Part shown: positions 6,988 through 13,361 of the stretch, one piece after another
Layout of the letters: each line of letters begins with the position of its first letter
How positions within the stretch are numbered: position 1 is the first letter of the stretch
NCBI GenBank assembly: GCA_023441625.1
Contig: JAEZOA010000053.1
Location: forward strand, 1-14,010
DNA length: 14,010 bases
Reading direction: 5' to 3'
From: Bacillota bacterium
GTDB taxonomy: Bacteria; Bacillota; Clostridia; Acetivibrionales; DSM-1351
The notes under the pieces: generated by a model
The model's database searches: none
The model's input: only the letters and a program-made list of their open reading frames with translations
Told to the model about the DNA's origin: nothing
Program-made: the position numbers and the translations under genes

Positions 6988-7848
6988 TTGGAACCATTAA
7001 GGGAGGTCTGTAGCTCAGCTAAAGGAATAATTGCAGGAAATTATGATTTAGAGGTGGTTAGAACCTATGAGAGAATAATAGGTGACAATGAGGTTGCAGA
7101 TTTAACCTTTTCCTTTGAATTAATGAGGGATGAGCTGAAGGAAAAGCAAATACGAGAAGAAAAACTTAAGAAATCTCAGCAAGAATTGATTTCATGTATA
7201 TCTCATGACTTAAAGACTCCTATTTCAACCATAAAAGCTTATAGTGAAGGGATAAGAGATGGTATCGCAGGAACAACTGAAAAAAAAGAAGAGTATGTAA
7301 GGATTATTATAGATAAAACTAATTTATTGGCAGGGATGATTAGTGAATTACTTGAGTACTCAAATATACAATTAAAGCAGTTAGATATTAATCGCCAAGA
7401 AGTTTATTTTTTGGGATACTTTAATTCTGTAATGAAAGAGTTAGAGATATTTGTAAAACAAAATAAAATAGATTTTCATTATGAGAGTAAAATAGCTGAT
7501 ATGTTAGTATTAATTGATTGCAAACGTATTTCAGAAGTTCTATATAATCTCGTTGAAAATAGTATGAAATATATTGGTGATAAGCATGGCAAAATTGTAA
7601 TTGAGGCGCAGAGATCGGGACAATATGTTCTTATTAAGGTTATAGATAATGGGATAGGTATAAGTTCTGACGATATACCATATGTTTTTGATAAATTTTA
7701 CAGGGCAGAGAAGTCAAGAAGTTCTAGTATACCAGGCTCTGGATTAGGACTGTCAATCTGTAAATATATAGTAAATGAGCATGGAGGGGAAATTTATTGC
7801 AAAAGTCGCCATAACCAGGGTAGTGAAATAGGCTTTACTCTGCGATAA
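6988..7848 (+). CDS. Sensor histidine kinase lacking its sensor and membrane part, probable 5'-truncated remnant
   Basis: The reading frame starts at TTG 6988, 22 bases after truA, with only a weak ribosome site. Residues 3-50 look like a HAMP linker (PLREVCSSAKGIIAGNYDLEV then LTFSFELMRDEL). Then come a coiled coil, the dimerisation and phosphoacceptor helix with His73 in SHDLKTP, and the ATPase domain: N-box NLVEN (187-191), G1 DNGIG (220-224), F-box FDKFYRA (234-240) and G2 GSGLGL (250-255). All catalytic motifs are intact. HAMP regions normally follow a second membrane helix, yet upstream the frame is closed by a TAG at 6973-6975 and there is no partner response regulator. It is either a deletion product or a soluble kinase; I favour the first. 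Confidence 0.75.
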   Translation: MEPLREVCSSAKGIIAGNYDLEVVRTYERIIGDNEVADLTFSFELMRDELKEKQIREEKLKKSQQELISCISHDLKTPISTIKAYSEGIRDGIAGTTEKKEEYVRIIIDKTNLLAGMISELLEYSNIQLKQLDINRQEVYFLGYFNSVMKELEIFVKQNKIDFHYESKIADMLVLIDCKRISEVLYNLVENSMKYIGDKHGKIVIEAQRSGQYVLIKVIDNGIGISSDDIPYVFDKFYRAEKSRSSSIPGSGLGLSICKYIVNEHGGEIYCKSRHNQGSEIGFTLR

Positions 7849-8019
7849 GTTTCAATGTATTTCTTTTTACATGAGGCTTTTTAAGATATACTCGGTTGAG
7901 TTAAAATTTTAAAATAGGCAAAAAAGTGAAATGGCGAGCTATTATATAAGAGATATGGACATATATCGAGATAAATAGGGAGATAATAAGAGATAAATTA
8001 AATCATTCGCAATTTATAC
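7849..8019. other. Gene-free spacer between the kinase remnant and the rplM promoter
   Basis: No supported gene, terminator or RNA is visible. The stretch 7950-8000 is purine-rich and repeats GAGATA/AGATAA several times. A 15-codon frame (MASYYIRDMDIYRDK from 7931) lacks a ribosome site and is probably noise. Confidence 0.4.
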
Positions 8020-8049
8020 TTGACATTAGTGGGATGTCTATATTAAAAT
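8020..8049 (+). promoter_or_regulatory. Promoter for rplM-rpsI
   Basis: A perfect -35 box TTGACA (8020-8025) is followed after 18 bases by TAAAAT (8044-8049), five of six to the -10 consensus. Transcription would begin near 8056, leaving a leader of roughly 87 bases before rplM. This agrees with rplM-rpsI forming its own operon in many Firmicutes. Confidence 0.65.
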
Positions 8050-8055
8050 GTTTAA

Positions 8056-8131
8056 GTGTCCTAAACGGTTACTTTGATAAAAATAAAAATTAACTGTTAA
8101 CATAAAAAAGGTTATAGATTTTTAAGGAGGT
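8056..8131 (+). promoter_or_regulatory. rplM leader with long-loop stem, candidate L13 leader
   Basis: AACGGTTA (8064-8071) pairs with TAACTGTT (8091-8098) over eight positions with one G-U pair, enclosing a 19-base A-rich loop. The ribosome site AAGGAGGT is at 8124-8131. A conserved RNA called the L13 leader is known upstream of rplM in low-GC Gram-positives and is thought to mediate autoregulation. Position fits, but I have not matched the published consensus base by base. Confidence 0.4.
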
Positions 8132-8142
8132 TGTATTAAGAA

Positions 8143-8577
8143 ATGAAAACTTTCATGGCAAAAGCTGAAGAAGTTGAAAGAAAATGGTACATTGTTGATG
8201 CAGAAGGTAAGCCACTTGGAAGATTAGCAAGTGAAGTTGCTAGTATTCTAAGAGGTAAAAATAAACCAATTTTCACACCACATTGTGATACTGGTGACCA
8301 TGTAATTGTACTAAATGCAGAAAAAGTTGTTTTAACTGGAAAAAAGCTTGATCAAAAGCTTCACAGAACTCACTCCAATCATCCAGGTGGATTCAAAGAA
8401 GTTAAGTACAGACATTTTATGGTAAAACATCCTGAAAGAGCTGTTGAATTAGCTATTAAAGGAATGCTTCCAAAGAATAGTCTTGGTAGACAAATGTTCA
8501 GAAAACTCAAGGTTTACGTTGGTTCTGAGCATGGCCATCAGGCGCAAAAACCTGAAGTACTTGATTTGAACATTTAA
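8143..8577 (+). CDS. rplM: 50S ribosomal protein L13
   Basis: L13 is an early assembly protein of the 50S subunit. The 144-residue length is typical. Conserved blocks include KWYIVDAEGKPLGRLASEVA at the N terminus, GDHVIVLNAEKVVLTGKK in the middle, the HSNHPGG turn and the C-terminal GMLPKNSLGRQMFRKLKVY. The ATG is set by AAGGAGGT at 8124-8131. The gene has its own promoter and is followed 18 bases later by rpsI, the nearly universal partner. Confidence 0.98.
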   Translation: MKTFMAKAEEVERKWYIVDAEGKPLGRLASEVASILRGKNKPIFTPHCDTGDHVIVLNAEKVVLTGKKLDQKLHRTHSNHPGGFKEVKYRHFMVKHPERAVELAIKGMLPKNSLGRQMFRKLKVYVGSEHGHQAQKPEVLDLNI

Positions 8578-8595
8578 GGGAGGAGAATATATAAA

Positions 8596-8988
8596 ATGGC
8601 TAAGGTATACTATTACGGTACAGGACGTAGAAAGAAATCAATAGCAAGAGAAAGACTTCTTCCAGGAGAAGGAAAAATACTTATTAATGATAGAACATTA
8701 GATGACTACTTTGGTTTGGAGACAATGAAGGTTATAGTTAAGCAACCATTAACTCTCACTGATACTACTTCAAAGTTTGATGTTATATGCACAGTAGTTG
8801 GTGGCGGTTTCACTGGTCAAGCTGGTGCTATAAGACATGGTATTTCAAGAGCGCTATTAAAGGCTGATGAAGAACTCAGACCAGCTCTTAAAAAAGCAGG
8901 TTTCTTGACAAGAGACCCAAGAATGAAGGAAAGAAAGAAATACGGTCTCAAAAAAGCAAGAAAAGCATCACAGTTCTCAAAGAGATAA
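8596..8988 (+). CDS. rpsI: 30S ribosomal protein S9
   Basis: S9 is a head protein of the 30S subunit whose C-terminal tail reaches the peptidyl-tRNA anticodon. The 130-residue product has YYYGTGRRKKSIARERLLPG near the start, GGGFTGQAGAIRHGISRALL in the centre, the LTRDPRMKERKKYGLKKARK stretch and the invariant end QFSKR, whose last lysine-arginine touches P-site tRNA. The ATG lies behind GGGAGGAG (8578-8585), right after the rplM stop. It is the last gene of the operon and is followed by a strong terminator 15 bases downstream. Confidence 0.98.
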   Translation: MAKVYYYGTGRRKKSIARERLLPGEGKILINDRTLDDYFGLETMKVIVKQPLTLTDTTSKFDVICTVVGGGFTGQAGAIRHGISRALLKADEELRPALKKAGFLTRDPRMKERKKYGLKKARKASQFSKR

Positions 8989-9003
8989 TATCTTCGGAAT
9001 TCA

Positions 9004-9040
9004 AAAACCCTCAAACGTATTCGTTTGGGGGTTTTGTTTA
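9004..9040 (+). terminator. Rho-independent terminator of rplM-rpsI
   Basis: Bases 9004-9017 pair with 9022-9035 over 14 positions (one T-G pair) around a four-base loop TATT. The 3' arm ends in TTTT and is followed by GTTTA. The A-tract on the 5' side makes it likely to work in both directions. It marks the end of the conserved ribosomal block. Confidence 0.93.
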
Positions 9041-9124
9041 AGTCTTGAAAAGGGAATAAGAGTCTAGTTGAATGGTTTAGTATGAATGCATAGAACGCGA
9101 TTTGACGAAGGAGAAGAGCAGAAA

Positions 9125-9307
9125 ATGGTATACCTAATACTAATTTGCATTGGATTGATTGTCGGATTTGGATTTTTAATAAGAATTGTACACCTTAGAC
9201 AATCTAACAAATCACAGGAGTCAATAGATAAAGGGGTTAGAAATTGTGTTATTGGAATGTTTATAAGTTTTATCTTTTCATTAGTTATATCATTTAAAAA
9301 TTTTTAA
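9125..9307 (+). CDS. Small membrane protein with two predicted helices, unknown function
   Basis: The 60-residue protein starts at ATG 9125, behind GAAGGAG (9106-9112); an in-frame ATG at 9086 would include the ribosome site in the coding part and is less likely. Two hydrophobic segments cover about residues 2-20 (MVYLILICIGLIVGFGFLI) and 41-57 (VIGMFISFIFSLVISF). They are joined by a basic, polar linker (RIVHLRQSNKSQESIDKGVRN), suggesting a hairpin in the membrane with the linker in the cytoplasm. No family was recognised. It is the first gene after the ribosomal terminator and has no obvious partner. Confidence 0.6.
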   Translation: MVYLILICIGLIVGFGFLIRIVHLRQSNKSQESIDKGVRNCVIGMFISFIFSLVISFKNF

Positions 9308-9330
9308 TAATTAAATATAGATAGGAAACT

Positions 9331-9365
9331 AATTCTAAGATGGAAAAGAATTCTAAGATGGAAAG
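9331..9365. repeat. Two tandem copies of an 18-nt unit
   Basis: AATTCTAAGATGGAAAAG at 9331-9348 is followed directly by AATTCTAAGATGGAAAG at 9349-9365, identical apart from one missing A in the second A run. It lies in non-coding DNA just after the small membrane protein. Replication slippage is the simplest explanation. Confidence 0.85.
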
Positions 9366-9472
9366 AGTGACTAAAACGATAGGTGTAGAAGTAATGACAA
9401 CTTAACTTAGCCTGAGGATGTATTTTTCGCCTAACTATATCAGATATAAATAGTTTCAGACAAGTATCCTAA

Positions 9473-9541
9473 TCCACTATAGATTTAATGAAAAAAGCAA
9501 TTCTTGCCCGTGCTTTCAGAGGTGAGTTGGGAACAAGATAG
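9473..9541 (+). pseudogene. Type I restriction specificity subunit (HsdS), C-terminal scrap
   Basis: The open stretch between stops at 9470 and 9539 translates to STIDLMKKAILARAFRGELG followed by TR and a stop. The segment KKAILARAFRGELGT closely resembles the conserved tail of many HsdS proteins (I-L-x-x-A-F-x-G-E-L). In a neighbouring frame just downstream, DRTVIEYALIKGQ (9540-9575 region) may continue the same protein after a frame change. HsdS determines the DNA target of type I restriction-modification complexes. No HsdM or HsdR is present here. Identification is by recalled family motif over only about 20 residues. Confidence 0.5.
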
Positions 9542-9630
9542 AACTGTTATCGAGTATGCTTTGATAAAAGGTCAATAAGGACGGATAAGGCGGGAAGCTT
9601 TGAAAATAGTTTCCCTACTTTATTTATGTC

Positions 9631-9662
9631 TTGAGTTAAAAGAATGCATAGTTTGCTATAAA
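9631..9662 (+). promoter_or_regulatory. Candidate promoter for the 592-residue gene
   Basis: TATAAA (9657-9662) is preceded by TGC, giving an extended -10 element. TTGAGT (9631-9636) could be the -35 box, but the spacer is 20 bases, longer than usual. The predicted start is about 50 bases before the ATG at 9721. Confidence 0.4.
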
Positions 9663-9720
9663 AATGGGGAATAAGAAGTAATTTATTTTTATTAGTGGGT
9701 CATGGAATACTGGAGGCAAA

Positions 9721-11499
9721 ATGAATCAGAAAGTATTTATTCAAAAATCAGATGAAATAATGGAAAGTATGAGTATGGAAGAATTAAAAAGTTGTCTACA
9801 TAATATCGCAAGAAAAACATCTGAAAGCAAGAGAGAGGAATTTCTCCAACAGCTGCAAGATTGTCGATGCCAAAATTCTCAAAGAGATACAACTAAGAAA
9901 TCTCAGTACAAAAGATTAATATCTGATGAAAAAGTAAAAGAAAAGTTGAATGAAATAAAGAGCGGTATTACTAAAATACAAAATGGCGAATTATGTATAT
10001 CGGCCCAAGGGTATGAAGATTACTCCAATGGATATTGGGCAAGTGACTGGATATGGGAATATGAGGATAATGAAGGCGTTGGCAGATTAATCGAGGATGC
10101 TATATTGTTTGCACATGACTGCATGAATGATTGCAGATATGAAGAAGCAGTAAATATTTTCGAATTGGTTATGAATCTCCAAGTATTTGTTGAAGATGAA
10201 TGTGGTGGGGATTCTTTTGAATTAAGTTTTGAAGAAATGGTTGATGAAAAGTTGGTTGGAATAAACTTAAAGGTACTTGCACTTGACGTATTGTATTCAA
10301 ATTATCAATTGCAAACGGCAAATAAGCGTGCAAATATTTTATATTCATATTTTGCTTATGGATATTTTAAGGACATTCATATTGAAGACATTTTCTCAAT
10401 AGGCAGAGAAGAATTAAGAGATACCGATATGTTTTTACAATCATGGATTGATTTTCTTATGACACAGAGTTGGGAGATTGCAGCACGTTTGCTAAGGGAA
10501 AGCTTAATATATTATAAAGGAACTGAGGGTTTAGTGGAAATGGCAAGACAAGGCTATAAAGAGCATCCATCAGTTTACCTGGCCGCTTTATTGGAATATG
10601 AAAAGTCTCATGATTATATAAAAATAGAAGAAGTTGGAAAAGAGGCACTTAATAAATTACCATTAGATTTGAAAATCCGCGGTGAAATTGCTCTAAAAAC
10701 TGCACAGGCATCATATTGTATTAATGATTATGAATTCATGAAAAAATGCTGGTATGAAGCATTTTATTCTAATTCAACAGTACTTAACTATTTAAGACTT
10801 TTTGTGGACAAAGATACGATGAAGGAATACAAAGATATTGCTGAAAAAAGAATTGGAAAATTACGAATTTGTGATAATTATTATAGAAATGAAGCATCTG
10901 AAATGACTGAAAATGTAGTTTCAAAATTTGACTATAAGTATCTTTGTTTTTTCTCAGGAAAGTTTAATGAGGTTCAAAATTGGTGTAATGAACAGAAGAG
11001 ACCTCTAGGGTGGAGTGGTAGTTTCATTGGTGATGGATTAGATCTTATGCTATTGTATTTGTATGCAGATGTTAAACTTAGAAAAGCCTGTAAAAATTTA
11101 GCGGCACGAGTTTCAAGTAGAATTGGATTTAATGAGCTGAAAAATCTTGTGTTTATAAAAGAGAATTATATATTTGAAACTGAAGTTGGTGCAACTAAAT
11201 ATGACGAGATTTTTTTGAACATATTTTCTTTGTGGAAAATAAATTATGTGATTTCAGCAGATGATGTAAAAAGATATGTTGAATGGTTGGAAGCTGTAAT
11301 TGATAAAAGAATAGATGGTATTGTTGGTGGCAAGTACAGAAACAAATACAATGCTGTTGCTTTATTGGCAGCTGCATTGGGGGAAGTGAAGGAATCGTTA
11401 GGAGTGAATATGGCTAAAAGTACTATAATAAGCAAGTATATGGGAAAGTATTCTCGTCATACAGCCTTTCGTGGTGCATTGAGAGAATATTTGGATTAA
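9721..11499 (+). CDS. Uncharacterised helical-repeat protein, 592 residues
   Basis: I do not recognise a named family. The start is ATG 9721 with GGAGG (9712-9716). The N-terminal 90 residues are charged and probably helical. About residues 96-115 hold an aromatic, acidic stretch (GYEDYSNGYWASDWIWEYED). The rest is a run of amphipathic helices that look like degenerate TPR or similar alpha-alpha repeats, for example YEEAVNIFELVMN near 140 and YFAYGYFKDI near 215. The C terminus (NKYNAVALLAAALGEVKESL, then KYMGKYSRHTAFRGALREYL) looks conserved-type. There is no signal peptide, membrane helix or catalytic motif. From memory, some Clostridia SWIM-finger-associated proteins have similar tails, but this is unsure. 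A scaffold or protein-binding role is a guess. It stands alone in its strand neighbourhood. Confidence 0.75.
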   Translation: MNQKVFIQKSDEIMESMSMEELKSCLHNIARKTSESKREEFLQQLQDCRCQNSQRDTTKKSQYKRLISDEKVKEKLNEIKSGITKIQNGELCISAQGYEDYSNGYWASDWIWEYEDNEGVGRLIEDAILFAHDCMNDCRYEEAVNIFELVMNLQVFVEDECGGDSFELSFEEMVDEKLVGINLKVLALDVLYSNYQLQTANKRANILYSYFAYGYFKDIHIEDIFSIGREELRDTDMFLQSWIDFLMTQSWEIAARLLRESLIYYKGTEGLVEMARQGYKEHPSVYLAALLEYEKSHDYIKIEEVGKEALNKLPLDLKIRGEIALKTAQASYCINDYEFMKKCWYEAFYSNSTVLNYLRLFVDKDTMKEYKDIAEKRIGKLRICDNYYRNEASEMTENVVSKFDYKYLCFFSGKFNEVQNWCNEQKRPLGWSGSFIGDGLDLMLLYLYADVKLRKACKNLAARVSSRIGFNELKNLVFIKENYIFETEVGATKYDEIFLNIFSLWKINYVISADDVKRYVEWLEAVIDKRIDGIVGGKYRNKYNAVALLAAALGEVKESLGVNMAKSTIISKYMGKYSRHTAFRGALREYLD

Positions 11500-11503
11500 T
11501 ATT

Positions 11504-11534
11504 TAGTAAAAGGACTTAATAGCCTAATTTACTA
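11504..11534 (+). terminator. Weak hairpin after the 592-residue gene
   Basis: TAGTAAA (11504-11510) pairs exactly with TTTACTA (11528-11534), with AGG/CCT pairing inside. No T tract follows, so it is a poor terminator but the only one close to the stop at 11497-11499. Confidence 0.3.
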
Positions 11535-11539
11535 GGAAT

Positions 11540-11880
11540 ATACTCTATACCCCTCCGCCAAGGAACCAACAGGTCCTGATGACATCATTTTTTGTCTACT
11601 CAAGGCACTGGAAGCGGTTGTTCTGCTGTCACGAACGAAGTGAGATGAGAGCAGATTACAACGGTCCATGCAAGGCACGCCTAAGAAGCCGAGTCAAAGA
11701 CGAAGACTGATTGGAAACGTGCTACTGCTGAAGCGATAATTCTGATGACAAGATAGTGGTTAATGTGTCATTCTGACACATCAAGGAGAAAAAGTAGGGG
11801 TTGGCCACAAGATGTTGTGGTTTTGGAGCGATTTTGGGGCGAAAATCGAGCAGAAAAATGCTTGTTTTTGCCCCTTTAAA
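11540..11880. other. Gene-poor block with five consecutive hairpins, unknown origin
   Basis: The block looks richer in G+C than the DNA on either side. Hairpins in order: AGG-A-ACC/GGT-CCT with an AACA loop (11561-11577); an 11-bp stem with 2-base bulge, GTTGTTCTGCT (11617-11627) against AGCAGATTACAAC (11650-11662), holding an inner TCAC/GTGA stem; a perfect 8-bp ATGTGTCA-TTC-TGACACAT (11763-11781); a perfect 6-bp CCACAA-GATG-TTGTGG (11805-11820) followed by TTTT; and a long stem 11836-11846 with 11864-11874 plus a 5-bp tip. CAAGGCAC occurs twice, 70 bases apart (11601, 11671). No supported gene is present; open frames on both strands have no start site and match nothing I know. It may be a structured RNA, the end of an insertion element, or a decayed mobile element. 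Confidence 0.45.
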
Positions 11881-11930
11881 ATGGACAAAAATATAGATGA
11901 CAAAGGGTGAATCAATAGATTGGAGGGTAT

Positions 11931-12050
11931 ATGAATATAGAATTGAATTAATATAAAATTCAAAAATTTATTCATAAGCATGGTGTTGATATATATGAGA
12001 TTTGCCCTTGTGGTTAATAAGAAAAGAAAGAGTATAAGTGGTGTTATGCT
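11931..12050 (+). pseudogene. Decayed small frame with a CPCG, SEC-C-like motif
   Basis: ATG 11931 is preceded by a good ribosome site TGGAGGG (11921-11927). The frame reads MNIELN, a TAA (11949-11951), then YKIQKFIHKHGVDIYEICPC-G, two TAA codons (12015-12020) and EKKEYKWCYA. The order CPCG, two lysines, Y-K-x-C resembles the zinc-binding SEC-C motif (CPCGSGKKYKxCC), with serine-glycine replaced by stops and the final cysteine replaced by tyrosine. SEC-C occurs at the end of SecA and many other proteins. The likeness is suggestive, not proven, given its short length. Confidence 0.35.
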
Positions 12051-12989
12051 TCATTCTTCACCAAATCGCTTTATTTCTTTAGGTAATACAGGAGCCTTAC
12101 CCTTCAAGGTTTGGAAGACAGGAGCATTTTCCAGCCCCTTGAGATAACATTGATCTATCGGCCGACCTGCCTCTTTAAAATCTCTGAGCATTTTAAAGAA
12201 AGGGAACATGCCCAAAAAGCCGTTTTCCCGGGCTCGTTTTACTTCATCCAAATTCAAGGACACCATAAAAAATGATTCCGTCGAGCCAAGTTCCTCAATC
12301 ACTCGACCTTCAGGATCACATACACAAGAATGACCCATACCCATAGGAGCCGCCTGGTTCACGCTCACAATAAAACATTGGTTTTCCTGAGCTCTAGTTT
12401 GGCAAATGGGTACATTGTTCCGTAATCCACCGATCCAAAACCCTTGGAAGGTGGGCTTAATAATAATTTCTGCCCCATTAAGAGCCAGGTTTCGTCCAAT
12501 TTCAGGAATTTGACCGTCGGCACAGATCATAATACCGATCTTTCCTACGTTTGGTATTTCATAGACTGGAAAATCAAATCCCGGAGTAGATGGCTCCAAA
12601 GGATGAGGAATAAAAACTTTACTATATTTCAGTACAATTTCTCCCTCAGGAGATATTAAGACGGAGGTATTTAATGTTCCTTCCACACCTTTCCTCTTTT
12701 CAATCATGGAACCAGGAATAAGCCATTTTTTATATTGTATAGCCTTTTTGCATAAAAAATCAGTTGCTGGACCTGGTATTGTTTCCGCAAGTTGATTCCA
12801 GTTTAAAGAATCACACCCGTTCAGATACAATTCAGGAAAAACAATCAAATCAATAGTAGGGTTGAGCATACAAATCTGATCAATATAAAAGGACATTACG
12901 GACAGATGGTCTTTTTTTCTTGCTTCAACATCAGGATTCATACTAGTTGACGCTACCTGGACGATTCCAATATTAAAAAACTTTGACAT
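12051..12989 (-). CDS. Nitrilase-superfamily carbon-nitrogen hydrolase (amidase-like)
   Basis: The 312-residue protein hydrolyses a non-peptide carbon-nitrogen bond; the substrate is not shown. The catalytic triad is visible: Glu53 in VFPELYLNG, Lys124 in KYSKVF and Cys156 in IMICADGQIPE. The cysteine context and the TRAQENQCFIVSVNQAAP stretch place it near aliphatic amidase, formamidase and related branches, not the plant-type nitrilases. No signal peptide or membrane segment is present, so it is cytosolic. The ATG has AGGAGGG (13005-12999) nine bases upstream. It has its own promoter and a terminator-containing leader. Neighbours on its strand are absent. Its codons look richer in G and C than nearby genes, which may indicate recent acquisition. 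Confidence 0.88.
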   Translation of the reverse strand: MSKFFNIGIVQVASTSMNPDVEARKKDHLSVMSFYIDQICMLNPTIDLIVFPELYLNGCDSLNWNQLAETIPGPATDFLCKKAIQYKKWLIPGSMIEKRKGVEGTLNTSVLISPEGEIVLKYSKVFIPHPLEPSTPGFDFPVYEIPNVGKIGIMICADGQIPEIGRNLALNGAEIIIKPTFQGFWIGGLRNNVPICQTRAQENQCFIVSVNQAAPMGMGHSCVCDPEGRVIEELGSTESFFMVSLNLDEVKRARENGFLGMFPFFKMLRDFKEAGRPIDQCYLKGLENAPVFQTLKGKAPVLPKEIKRFGEE

Positions 12990-13126
12990 GGTAAGTCTCC
13001 CTCCTAATTAGTTTTAACAGACGAGAAATGAAAATAAAGCCGGGACAAAGTCCGGCTAGATTAGACACATTTATAAAAGATCTGATACCGCTGCTCAGCT
13101 CTCTCTAACTCATTTCGTCTCTGTTA
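12990..13126 (-). promoter_or_regulatory. Nitrilase-gene leader RNA, candidate attenuator or riboswitch-like element
   Basis: The leader is about 137 bases from predicted start (near 13126) to ATG. Its 5' end can close with its 3' end: AGACGA and AATGA (13120-13110) pair with TCATT (13031-13027) and TCGTCT (13024-13019) in an 11-bp stem with a 2-base bulge. Inside lie CTGA/TCAG (about 13099-13083) and the intrinsic terminator. The closing stem overlaps the end of the T tract, so it could form only after readthrough. It matches no riboswitch, T-box or PyrR consensus that I know. Amidase operons can be controlled by antitermination (for example AmiR), but no ANTAR-type double hairpin with A-x-x-G loops is clear. 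Confidence 0.5.
13031..13057 (-). terminator. Intrinsic terminator inside the nitrilase-gene leader
   Basis: Read on the minus strand, AGCC (13057-13054) and GGAC (13053-13050) pair with GTCC (13046-13043) and GGCT (13041-13038), with one bulged C and a three-base loop, followed by TTATTTT (13037-13031). It lies downstream of the promoter at 13133-13161 and upstream of the ATG at 12989, so transcripts for the nitrilase must pass through it. No other minus-strand gene upstream explains it. Confidence 0.75.
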
Positions 13127-13132
13127 TAGTTA

Positions 13133-13161
13133 ATTATACAAAATAAACCAATTATAGTCAA
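13133..13161 (-). promoter_or_regulatory. Strong sigma-A promoter for the nitrilase gene
   Basis: On the minus strand TTGACT (13161-13156), a 17-base spacer and a perfect TATAAT (13138-13133) form a near-consensus promoter. The predicted start is near 13126. The strength contrasts with the terminator placed in the leader and supports regulated readthrough. Confidence 0.8.
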
Positions 13162-13361
13162 TTGTTAACAATTTAAGGATTAATACGAGGGAATGTAGTG
13201 GTGTTAGTTCTATATATGAAGAATATGATAGTCTCGAAAAATCTATAATTAACTATGAATTTCAAGACGTCATAGAAGATGTTGATTACATGTGCAATTT
13301 TAATGATATAGAATGTAATGTAATAGAATGTTTAAAAAACAAGAAGGAGGTAGTGCTTTGA
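13158..13361 (+). pseudogene. Open stretch without start codon, possible gene fragment
   Basis: The frame is open from after a TAG (13155-13157) to the TGA at 13359-13361 but has no ATG, GTG or TTG. It reads SSIYEEYDSLEKSIINYEFQ and then DVIEDVDYMCNFNDIECNVI, ending CLKNKKEVVL, a strongly acidic helical composition that looks like real protein. An ATG at 13193 lies one base out of frame, so a single-base change could have broken the start. No family recognised. Confidence 0.3.
13160..13173. promoter_or_regulatory. 14-bp perfect palindrome at the nitrilase promoter, candidate operator
   Basis: AATTGTTAACAATT is an exact inverted repeat that overlaps the first two bases of the -35 box on the minus strand. 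Its position just upstream of or overlapping -35 suits a repressor or activator site. An AT-rich palindrome can arise by chance, and no matching regulator gene is in the window. Confidence 0.4.

Larger units (their letters stand above)
9308..9720. other. Gene-poor spacer with repeat, HsdS scrap, hairpin and promoter
   Basis: This 413-base stretch contains no intact gene. From left to right it holds the 18-nt tandem repeat, a short frame matching the end of a type I restriction specificity subunit (9473-9541), an imperfect hairpin GGGAAGCT/AGTTTCCC (9592-9599 with 9608-9615) followed by an AT-rich stretch, and the likely promoter of the 592-residue gene. The mixture is typical of DNA from which a larger gene has been lost. 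Confidence 0.6.

Noticed and set aside
11542..11640. Plus-strand frame reading YPSAKEPTGPDDIIFCLLKA in the hairpin block
   Set aside because: It has no start codon or ribosome site and ends at a TGA at 11641. It looks protein-like, but the hairpins constrain the same bases, so I could not support a gene.
11540..11880. Retron or group II intron RNA
   Set aside because: There is no reverse transcriptase gene in the window and the hairpins do not match domain V or an msr-msd layout.
11781..11981. A 66-codon frame on the minus strand across the hairpin block
   Set aside because: No ribosome site, low-complexity composition set by the AT-rich DNA and by the hairpin arms, and no recognised motif.
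12444..12659. A 71-codon plus-strand frame inside the nitrilase gene
   Set aside because: It is antisense to a clearly coding gene with an intact catalytic triad and has no signals of its own.
12990..13130. T-box or known riboswitch in the nitrilase leader
   Set aside because: The T-box core AGGGTGG and the guanidine, purine, TPP and SAM consensus elements are absent.
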